DNA from: Deltaproteobacteria bacterium | GTDB lineage: Bacteria; UBA10199; SPLOWO2-01-44-7 | Length of the DNA stretch: 6,053 nucleotides | Direction of reading: 5' to 3' | Assembly (NCBI GenBank): GCA_030688705.1 | Contig: JAUYJH010000138.1 | Span: forward strand, 1-6,053 | Shown: piece by piece, positions 1-5,116 of the stretch | How positions within the stretch are numbered: the first letter of the stretch is position 1 | Layout of the letters: each line of letters opens with the position of its first letter | Position numbers and translations under genes: made by a program | Notes under the pieces: generated by a model | Told to the model about the DNA's origin: nothing | Seen by the model: only the letters and a program-made list of their open reading frames with translations | The model's database searches: none

Positions 1-52
1 TGTTAAGCCTTATCTTTCACCCTAAAGAGAATGTTGATAAATTAATTTGTGG

Positions 53-142
53 TGTCATTTCGAGGCTGATCTTGGCGAAGCCGAAGCAATCTACAAGGAC
101 TATACGGGAGATTGCTTCGTCGTTTCACTCCTCGCAATGACA
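53..142. repeat. Palindromic dispersed-type repeat A (about 90 bp)
   Basis: The outer arms TGTCATTTCGAGG (53-65) and CCTCGCAATGACA (130-142) are reverse complements with one mismatch. An inner pair, CGAAGCAATCT (82-92) and AGATTGCTTCG (109-119), is a perfect 11-bp match around a 16-base centre. The unit could therefore fold into a long interrupted hairpin or cruciform. The GTCATTGCGAGG...GAAGCAATCT pattern is a common form of non-coding dispersed palindrome (REP/MITE-like) in many bacterial genomes. That it is dispersed in this genome is inferred, since only one copy is visible here. No coding function is seen. Confidence 0.75.
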
Positions 143-200
143 AAATCAACAGTCCCTAAAGACGTCAATATTTTGACTCTTTTCTCAATTTGATACCGCT

Positions 201-276
201 TTGTCATCCTGATCCGCCTCTGGCGGAGAAGGATCCTGATATTACAAGGGATTCTTCGTTTCACTCAGAATGACAA
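201..276. repeat. Palindromic dispersed-type repeat B (about 76 bp)
   Basis: The outer arms TTGTCATCCTGA (201-212) and TCAGAATGACAA (265-276) are reverse complements with one mismatch. The left half contains a perfect small hairpin, TCCGCC (213-218) / TCT / GGCGGA (222-227), next to GAAGGATCC. The right half carries GGGATTCTTCG, an imperfect partner of GAAGGATCC. The arms differ from repeat A beyond the shared TGTCAT terminus, so this is a second element family, not a second copy. It resembles the widespread GTCATCCTGA...GAAGGATC palindromes. It lies just upstream of the sigma-54-type promoter of the large gene. Confidence 0.72.
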
Positions 277-288
277 TCTCTTCTTACG

Positions 289-305
289 TTGGCATTTCCA
301 TTGCA
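289..305 (+). promoter_or_regulatory. Sigma-54 (RpoN) -24/-12 promoter of the large surface protein
   Basis: TTGGCA (289-294) and TTGCA (301-305) place the invariant GG (291-292) exactly 10 bases before the invariant GC (303-304). Against the RpoN consensus (YTGGCACG, four any-base, TTGCW) only the C and G that follow TGGCA differ. Initiation about 12 bases past GC would fall near 315-317, only about 4-6 bases before the ATG at 321. A TATAAT at 307-312 also exists but has no -35 at a proper distance, so sigma-70 use is the weaker alternative. A weak half-palindrome, GTCCCTAAAGAC (152-163), could be a distant activator site. Confidence 0.65.
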
Positions 306-320
306 GTATAATGCCGCGGT

Positions 321-3300
321 ATGCGCCTTTCACTTATCATCGCTTTTGGTCTTCTCTCTTCTGTCATCGGTCTTCGGTCTTCTTCTGCCCAGTTCCCCGA
401 TTATTCAAGTCCCATTCCCCTCACCAAAGGGGAGAGAAATAAGGCCGAAGTCAATGCCAACCGGGTCCTCTTTTTCAGGCATTCCCCCGTCTCCAATTCG
501 GGCCAAAATTTTCGGGTGGCTCCTTCGGTGATCCGCTTTGAAGGGAATGACATCCTCGCGGAGGATGTGGCCGGCGCTCCGGGCCAGATTCCAAAAACTC
601 AAGATGCGGCGGCGTATATCGGCCGCCTGCTGGCAGACCCCGTGGGGCTTTGTCATGAAAATTGGCTGGAGCTCTCTTGCCCCGGAGACATTTTGGATGA
701 CTATAATGCTTTAAGTTTCAACCAGCTTTTGGCCGATGTCCGCAACACGCAAGCGGGTGATGCCGCCGTTTTTACCGATGCCACAGGTCAGGAACCGTAC
801 AACGATTACACGATCGCCTCTATTCGGGCCAATTTGTCCTATATCAACGAAGACTCGCCCCACGCCGTCTGCTATGACATTGTCGCGGCGGATGACTGGT
901 TGGCCTGTCCCGTCTTTGGCATCGTTTATCTCCGTTTTCCCCATTCGGCAGGCCATGTCCGCCCGCCGGCTGTAAATGAAGACCCTATTTTACAAGCAAG
1001 GCTCAATCGTGAATTACTGCGATTGGAAAGTCCCATCATTTTATACCGGCGCGGCAAAACAGATCCGCGCTACCATCTCTCGGGTTATCTCTCCAATCCC
1101 TCTTTATTTGATTACATGGTTTTTGGCGGCGGCCCTTCCCATCCGCAAAGACGCCTTGGCGGCCAGCAGTTTTCCCTTTCGATTGCCGCCGGGAATTTTT
1201 CGGATCAGCCCCTCTCCAAAAATCAGGCCGATATCGCTGTGATGGGGACCGCCACGCTCCCCTATTTTTTGTGCGAAATATACCAAAAGATTTTTGAGAC
1301 GCATGGCCGCGGCAAAATGCCCCATGGCCTTAACTGCGCGCATGGCCTGACGTGGGTGCGGGTTTTGAACGATTTCAGCCTCCCCGTGCAGGAGGTGTTT
1401 GATTCACTCGATCTTTTGGTGGGCGGCCCGGCCATTTATGACATGGCCGCGGGCAAAGACCAAAATAAAACGGTTTTGTTCGCCCCCTCCGGTGCCATCA
1501 CCGAGGTTTCGGAAAAGGGAGAATATTACGTCTATAAATATTATGAAGAGGGGATCGCCCCGATTACCAATGTGGCGCCGGTTATGCCCCAGCTGATTCC
1601 GCCGCGGGCCATTAAGGTAAGCCCTCCGAAAGGGAATCTGAATTTTGGACCCTATCGGATCGCCGTGGAGGATATCAACGGGGATGGTTACGCCGATTTC
1701 GCGCTGACTTGGAAACACAGAAATAATAAACAGATCGAACCGGATCATCATCTGTGGGCCTCTGTTTATTCTCCCTATGTAAGCGTGTTTGTCTCCACTC
1801 TTGAAGGGGGAAAAATCGGATACAGATCGTACGATTATTCGGTGCCGCAATGGGAGAGCCCCGATCCCAAGGGGGGGGCGCAGATTGCCTCTGTGGCTTT
1901 TGGAAAACATCGGGGGCAAAAATTTCTGGCGGCCGGAAACCAAAAACGGATGGAGGCGGGCGGGGAGGTCCACTCTTTTGCCGCCCTTTTTCCCATTTAC
2001 GATGATGGCATTGTCGATAATTTGAATGTGAAAATTATCCAGGCAAGTGCTTTGAACCAGAAGGGGCCCGGTATTGCCGATCTCTCTGCCGATGACAACG
2101 GGAATATCGTCGCGTTGAGCCGCGCCCCGTTTTTGCGCGCCCCCGAAGGGTGCAACCGCGAGGCGGGTGAGGTCTATGGCACGGCGTGGACATTGAACTT
2201 TTCGGGAACGCCCGGCGGCTACGGTCTTTTGGATGTGGATGGAGATGGCGTTCCAAACCGCTGTGAATGTCCCGCTCTAGGTTTGCCGAACCCTCCAGAT
2301 AACGATGCCGATTGGGATGAGCTGATCGATGCTTGCGACAGTTGCCCGAAGAAATTCAACATCGGCGATTTTGATGGCGACGAGGTGGATGACGCCTGTG
2401 ATAACTGCCCCGCTTCGCGGTGTCTTGCCAAAGGGTTGCCCGCGGAGGCTTGCAATAACGAGGATCAGGCCGACGCTGATCATGATGGCATTGGAGACAA
2501 ATGCGATAATTGCCCCGGTTTGACCAATCCCCAGCAAGGGAATGTCTATCTTCTTTATATGAAAAACTTTTACGGCGAAGGGAAGCATGAGTGGAACTAC
2601 TGCTCTAAATGCCCCAACGCGTATCTGGTTCCGGGGCGTAATGAGCCGGTGGTTGTGATACCGATAGACAGTCGCGCGGAGGCGGATATTTATATCAAGG
2701 TATGTGCGGGAACCGATGTGGAACCCTATCTACAGGATTCAGATGAAGACGGTATTCCTGATGTTCGCGACAATTGTCCCCACATGATCAATCCCCGTCA
2801 GGTCGATACCGACCAAGACGGCTCCGGAGATGCCTGCGATTGCGGTACCGGCGGGGCGGGACAGGCGCCTGTGTATAATACCGGCCCCGAAGACAACTGC
2901 GACAACGACAGTGTCCCCAATCGTTTTGACCGCCGGCCGTTTAGTCCCAGTGTCTCCCAAGTGCCGTCCCGCTCGCACGAATATTATGCCCACATGGATA
3001 CGGTTTATGACCGCCAAGCGGCAGTGATCGCCGACGCGCGCGATCTGCAGACCGCAGAGTCCCCTAGTTTTCGTATCATTCCCACCGGACAAAACGGATC
3101 ATTTTGGAATCTCTTGGAAGATTATTTTCGCCTGATGGGCGAGGAAGAAGAATCCGCGGGAGCCGGTTCGGAAGGAATCCGGATAATCCCCGTTCAACCG
3201 CAATTGATTCCTCCCCAACAAAAACCGGAGCGTCTGTGCGGCATGTCGTCTTTTGAATATCCCGGACCCGTCGCCCCTTGCCATTATATGGGGAATGCCC

Positions 3301-4523
3301 CGCGCGAACTGACTGTTTTACTCCCCAAAGCTCAATTGGCGGTGCCGCCAGGAGGAGAGCCGGACGGGCCGCCACCGGGCGGGCCGCCGATCACCGGTGA
3401 CGGCTCCATCATCACCCCGTGTATCGCCAAAGTGGGGCGCGGCGGCCCCAAGACCGTTGCCGCTTTTGAAGGCGATCAAAAAATCATCCAAAACTGGAAC
3501 AGCCAGGTTCGCGACATTACCGGAATCGCCGATTATGATCTGTTTGTGGGGGGCGAGGCCGGCATCGTCCATTATGAATGTCTCTTTAACGCCGGAGCCG
3601 CCGTTTCCATTTCCAAGGCGACCGGCGTATTGCCGAATGTCTCTGGCAACGTCGCCCCGTTTGGCATCTGGCAGACGGCAGGTCTTCCTCCGCTCCATTT
3701 TGAGACAAGACCGTCGCCCGATCAGGTTTTGGCCCAGGGCCAGGCTTTCCGCGTGGCGCCGCAGGGTACTGCCATGAACGGCGCGGCACGGGGGAAGGCC
3801 TCGGGAGTTTCTTGGGAATTGTCCGCTTTACCAACGCCCAATCTCAACGCGGTGATGCCCGGCGTCAGCGAAGAGATTTTCCCCGAAGAAGGGGTGCAGT
3901 CGGGAAGTCTTGCCTACAATATCAACGGGCAGGCGGTGGCCAAGGTGCTTACCTCCGAGAGTGCTCCGGGGAGCGGCGTGGAATTGGTCCCGAATAATTT
4001 GCAAAGCGTTGTCTCTTTGGATGTGAGGGCCTACCCGGAACCGTTCATGGCGGGCAAGCCGATTGAGTATCGCCAGTATAATATCGCGGCATTGTTGGGT
4101 GAGCTCCGCCGCCGCGTGGCGGAAAGAAAAGAGAGTGGAGAAGCGATCACCCTTGATATTTACCGGGACCTTCCGTGGGAGCCGGCCATGAAGCCGGAGT
4201 TTGTGATGGCGCAAAATACCGTTCCAGAGGCGGTCCATGCGATCAATAAATCACTCTCCAAGGCGATGGCGGCGGGCCCAAGCCAGGCGTTAAGCGAGGG
4301 GATGGTCCATCAGGCGGTGCTCCCCACTTATATTGCTCCGCCCGGTTTGAGTCTTACCGGCGGCGGGTGCGGGTGCCGGTTTTATACCGGGCCCGATTGG
4401 CCGGTGGCCCTTGTCAACCTTGCCGTTTTTATCTTGACCTTTCTGGGTAGTATGATTTTAAGGACACTATGCGCCAAAAGAGCGACAAGGCGTCGGTTGT
4501 CCACCAAATCCGGAACTGCCTAA
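321..4523 (+). CDS. Secreted TSP3-repeat, FG-GAP-like surface protein with MYXO-CTERM-like anchor (1400 aa)
   Basis: Probably a cell-surface calcium-binding structural or adhesive protein; its ligand cannot be told from sequence. Residues 1-23 (MRLSLIIAFG... ending SSA before QF) form a Sec signal peptide. An in-frame TAA at 309-311 and the lack of an early alternative Met fix the start at 321, although no Shine-Dalgarno is present. Residues 260-470 have FG-GAP/VCBS-like segments: FSLSIAAGNF (284-293) with ADIAVMG (303-309), LDLLVGG (363-369), and DINGDGYADF (451-460), a clear calcium loop. Residues 638-873 hold thrombospondin type 3 repeats. Residues 1009-1023 are a Pro/Gly linker. DITGIADYDLFVGG (1065-1078) is another FG-GAP-like piece. 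The tail has GGGCGC (1347-1352), a hydrophobic helix (1361-1380) and an Arg/Lys cluster (1381-1393). A kinase-hairpin-like gene overlaps the 3' end. I do not recognise residues 24-250 or 1090-1330. Architecture is sure; function is not. Confidence 0.95.
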   Translation: MRLSLIIAFGLLSSVIGLRSSSAQFPDYSSPIPLTKGERNKAEVNANRVLFFRHSPVSNSGQNFRVAPSVIRFEGNDILAEDVAGAPGQIPKTQDAAAYIGRLLADPVGLCHENWLELSCPGDILDDYNALSFNQLLADVRNTQAGDAAVFTDATGQEPYNDYTIASIRANLSYINEDSPHAVCYDIVAADDWLACPVFGIVYLRFPHSAGHVRPPAVNEDPILQARLNRELLRLESPIILYRRGKTDPRYHLSGYLSNPSLFDYMVFGGGPSHPQRRLGGQQFSLSIAAGNFSDQPLSKNQADIAVMGTATLPYFLCEIYQKIFETHGRGKMPHGLNCAHGLTWVRVLNDFSLPVQEVFDSLDLLVGGPAIYDMAAGKDQNKTVLFAPSGAITEVSEKGEYYVYKYYEEGIAPITNVAPVMPQLIPPRAIKVSPPKGNLNFGPYRIAVEDINGDGYADFALTWKHRNNKQIEPDHHLWASVYSPYVSVFVSTLEGGKIGYRSYDYSVPQWESPDPKGGAQIASVAFGKHRGQKFLAAGNQKRMEAGGEVHSFAALFPIYDDGIVDNLNVKIIQASALNQKGPGIADLSADDNGNIVALSRAPFLRAPEGCNREAGEVYGTAWTLNFSGTPGGYGLLDVDGDGVPNRCECPALGLPNPPDNDADWDELIDACDSCPKKFNIGDFDGDEVDDACDNCPASRCLAKGLPAEACNNEDQADADHDGIGDKCDNCPGLTNPQQGNVYLLYMKNFYGEGKHEWNYCSKCPNAYLVPGRNEPVVVIPIDSRAEADIYIKVCAGTDVEPYLQDSDEDGIPDVRDNCPHMINPRQVDTDQDGSGDACDCGTGGAGQAPVYNTGPEDNCDNDSVPNRFDRRPFSPSVSQVPSRSHEYYAHMDTVYDRQAAVIADARDLQTAESPSFRIIPTGQNGSFWNLLEDYFRLMGEEEESAGAGSEGIRIIPVQPQLIPPQQKPERLCGMSSFEYPGPVAPCHYMGNAPRELTVLLPKAQLAVPPGGEPDGPPPGGPPITGDGSIITPCIAKVGRGGPKTVAAFEGDQKIIQNWNSQVRDITGIADYDLFVGGEAGIVHYECLFNAGAAVSISKATGVLPNVSGNVAPFGIWQTAGLPPLHFETRPSPDQVLAQGQAFRVAPQGTAMNGAARGKASGVSWELSALPTPNLNAVMPGVSEEIFPEEGVQSGSLAYNINGQAVAKVLTSESAPGSGVELVPNNLQSVVSLDVRAYPEPFMAGKPIEYRQYNIAALLGELRRRVAERKESGEAITLDIYRDLPWEPAMKPEFVMAQNTVPEAVHAINKSLSKAMAAGPSQALSEGMVHQAVLPTYIAPPGLSLTGGGCGCRFYTGPDWPVALVNLAVFILTFLGSMILRTLCAKRATRRRLSTKSGTA
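2232..2939 (+). other. Thrombospondin type 3 calcium-binding repeat block in the large protein
   Basis: This stretch encodes residues 638-873. Repeated Asp-rich loops end in Cys: DVDGDGVPNRCECP (638-651), DNDADWDELIDACDSCP (660-676), DFDGDEVDDACDNCP (683-697), DADHDGIGDKCDNCP (718-732), DSDEDGIPDVRDNCP (806-820), DTDQDGSGDACDC (829-841) and a degenerate DNCDNDSVPNRFD (858-870). The DxDxDGxxDxxDNCP pattern is diagnostic of TSP3 repeats, which bind calcium through the Asp side chains and are clamped by disulfides. A 73-residue non-repeat insertion (about 733-805, containing YCSKCP) splits the block. The Cys content implies export to an oxidising compartment. Confidence 0.92.
4359..4520 (+). other. 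C-terminal tripartite sorting tail (MYXO-CTERM-like)
   Basis: This stretch encodes residues 1347-1400. It has a Gly/Cys motif GGGCGC, a spacer FYTGPDW, a 20-residue hydrophobic helix (1361-1380), and a basic cluster with RATRRR at 1387-1392. The order of short motif, single helix and basic end is that of bacterial C-terminal sorting signals. The Cys-Gly-Cys motif is closest to MYXO-CTERM, where the Cys is thought to be lipidated and cleaved by a myxosortase. The tail beyond the helix is longer than is typical for that class. This may be a variant lineage-specific class, or the extension may be forced by the overlapping downstream gene. Confidence 0.75.
4460..4464 (+). promoter_or_regulatory. 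Ribosome binding site of the overlapping mini-gene
   Basis: AAGGA is followed by the 4-base spacer CACT and then ATG at 4469. It lies inside the coding sequence of the large protein, where it encodes part of the ILRTL segment at the end of the membrane helix. It decides the start of the 61-aa gene and argues that the overlap is real. Confidence 0.65.
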
Positions 4524-4654
4524 ACCCCGTTTTCACTTTTGTTCAGATGGTCGATACCTCTTCCATGGAGCCGCATGTCCGGGAATTTCAGAAAATCTGC
4601 AAAAAACACTTCGAAAGCGCCCTCGAATTACTAAAAAAACTGGAAGAGAAATAG
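4469..4654 (+). CDS. Stand-alone histidine kinase DHp-like (HisKA) mini-protein, 61 aa
   Basis: The role is unknown. The fold looks like the two-helix dimerisation and phosphoacceptor hairpin of a sensor kinase. Residues 10-20 (VVHQIRNCLNP) match the H-box of HisKA domains (H-E-[LI]-[RK]-N-P-L), with His12 as candidate phosphoacceptor and Gln13 in place of the usual acidic residue. Residues 34-60 form a Lys/Glu/Leu-rich helix that would be helix 2. There is no N/G-box ATPase domain: the frame ends after 61 codons and the downstream sequence is regulatory, so the protein could not phosphorylate itself. The start ATG follows AAGGA (4460-4464) with a 4-base spacer. The gene overlaps the large gene by 55 bases out of frame, so translation is probably coupled. 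It could be a phosphorelay intermediate, a dimerisation inhibitor of a full kinase, or a kinase remnant. Confidence 0.7.
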   Translation: MRQKSDKASVVHQIRNCLNPVFTFVQMVDTSSMEPHVREFQKICKKHFESALELLKKLEEK

Positions 4655-4657
4655 GAC

Positions 4658-4681
4658 AGTGTGTCTCTTTTGGGACACATT
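4658..4681. promoter_or_regulatory. Palindrome: candidate activator site (TGT-N10-ACA type) and/or weak terminator hairpin
   Basis: TGTGTCTC (4660-4667), loop TTTT (4668-4671) and GGGACACA (4672-4679) form an 8-bp stem with one G-T wobble, extended by A-T and G-T pairs to 4658 and 4681. It starts 4 bases after the stop of the 61-aa gene. As DNA it contains TGT-N10-ACA (4662-4677), including the central T of the NifA-type upstream activating sequence. Its centre is about 73 bases before the predicted sigma-54 start, a plausible though short distance for an enhancer-binding activator. As RNA it is a compact hairpin followed by TTCTTGTC, too poor in U for a strong intrinsic terminator. Both roles are possible. 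The cognate regulator is not in the window. Confidence 0.55.
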
Positions 4682-4715
4682 CTTGTCATGAGGGATGTTT
4701 ATTTTCCATCCTGAT

Positions 4716-4732
4716 CTGGTCCCTTTTTTGCA
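4716..4732 (+). promoter_or_regulatory. Sigma-54 (RpoN) -24/-12 promoter of the 113-aa ORF
   Basis: CTGG (4716-4719) and TTGCA (4728-4732) place GG (4718-4719) exactly 10 bases before GC (4730-4731). The -12 half (TTGCA) is perfect. The -24 half has TGG but then TCCC instead of CACG. The predicted start near 4743 gives an 18-base leader carrying a strong ribosome binding site. A short inverted repeat, GGATG/CATCC (4693-4711), lies between the palindrome and the promoter. The element also rules out the earlier in-frame ATG at 4695, which would sit upstream of the promoter. Confidence 0.65.
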
Positions 4733-4748
4733 TTTACCTGTGGGCAAC

Positions 4749-4758
4749 AAAGGGGGAG
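4749..4758 (+). promoter_or_regulatory. Ribosome binding site deciding the start at 4761
   Basis: AAAGGGGGAG is purine-rich with an AGG core 7 bases before ATG 4761, and it falls within the leader predicted from the sigma-54 element. No comparable site precedes the ATG at 4695. It therefore sets the start of the 113-aa ORF. Confidence 0.65.
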
Positions 4759-4760
4759 TT

Positions 4761-5102
4761 ATGGGGGAATCCAATCTGTCCGTCAGGAGCATTCCGTTTA
4801 ATTACAGCGCCTATTTTATTCTGGCGCCCGAGTCAGCAGTAAAACCGTCAACGCATCTGGAGAAAAGCATCGACCATTTTGTCGATGTTGGCGGCCATCG
4901 CCGTCAGCCACGATGGTTTCAGCTTAATTTTTCTCCTTCATCTTTATTTGGAACGCCGAAGATGGTTGCGCATAAGGTGTTCAAACCGGAGAGGCCCGAT
5001 TTTTTGAAACCGGATACGGGAGCGAAGCCTGTCAAAAAAGATTTTCCAGAATGGGCGTCTCCCGGGGCGTGCGTATTACCGACGTGCGGGAGAGTTTTTT
5101 AG
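4761..5102 (+). CDS. Hypothetical protein, 113 aa, sigma-54-type promoter
   Basis: I do not recognise this product. The start at 4761 is chosen from the ribosome binding site and the promoter; the frame itself is open from further upstream. The protein (MGESNLSVRSIPFN...) has no signal peptide or membrane helix. It is rich in Pro, Phe and basic residues, with VFKPERPDFLKP (73-84) and GAKPVKKDF (87-95). Two Cys lie near the C-terminus (104, 109) in CVLPTC. The last 15 codons coincide with an intrinsic terminator, and the TAG stop sits at the end of its T-tract. That is unusual for a gene and leaves open that the transcript is mainly a regulatory RNA. On the minus strand a stop-to-stop frame of about 60 codons (roughly 5100-4918) also reads smoothly but lacks an ATG. 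I favour a real small protein of unknown role with moderate confidence. Confidence 0.58.
   Translation: MGESNLSVRSIPFNYSAYFILAPESAVKPSTHLEKSIDHFVDVGGHRRQPRWFQLNFSPSSLFGTPKMVAHKVFKPERPDFLKPDTGAKPVKKDFPEWASPGACVLPTCGRVF
5058..5100 (+). terminator. Rho-independent terminator overlapping the end of the 113-aa ORF
   Basis: TCTCCCG (5058-5064) pairs perfectly with CGGGAGA (5087-5093). A further CGT/ACG pair lies inside across small bulges. One G then precedes six T (5095-5100). This is a standard intrinsic terminator for plus-strand transcription, ending the unit that starts near 4743 at about 360 bases. The opposite side of the hairpin has no T-run, so it does not serve the converging minus-strand gene. 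Confidence 0.68.
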
Positions 5103-5116
5103 GGCGTGGCTTGATC

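Noticed and set aside
3..140. Plus-strand frame open from the window start to a TGA at 138-140, as the end of an upstream gene
   Set aside because: More than half of it runs through repeat A, and the peptide shows no recognisable motif. Probably a chance open frame.
307..312. TATAAT as a sigma-70 -10 box for the large gene
   Set aside because: No -35 hexamer at 16-18 bases (TTACGT at 284-289 is poor) and TTGGCA at 289-294 is only 12 bases away. The sigma-54 element explains the same bases better.
416..433. TCCCCT/AGGGGA hairpin just after the signal peptide region
   Set aside because: A perfect but short 6-bp stem inside a coding region. Nothing ties it to regulation.
289..531. 80-codon frame starting upstream of the large gene
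   Set aside because: It lies in another frame over the signal peptide region of the large gene, begins inside the sigma-54 element, and has no independent support.
1404..1973. 189-codon minus-strand frame inside the large gene
   Set aside because: Antisense shadow of a protein with clear signal peptide, calcium motifs and anchor. No ribosome binding site or motif of its own.
4695..4760. Longer version of the small hypothetical protein starting at ATG 4695
   Set aside because: The added codons cross the predicted sigma-54 promoter and have no ribosome binding site; ATG 4761 has a strong one.
4918..5100. Minus-strand stop-to-stop frame with smooth composition opposite the 113-aa ORF
   Set aside because: No ATG start, no promoter or ribosome binding site seen, and it would start within the plus-strand terminator.
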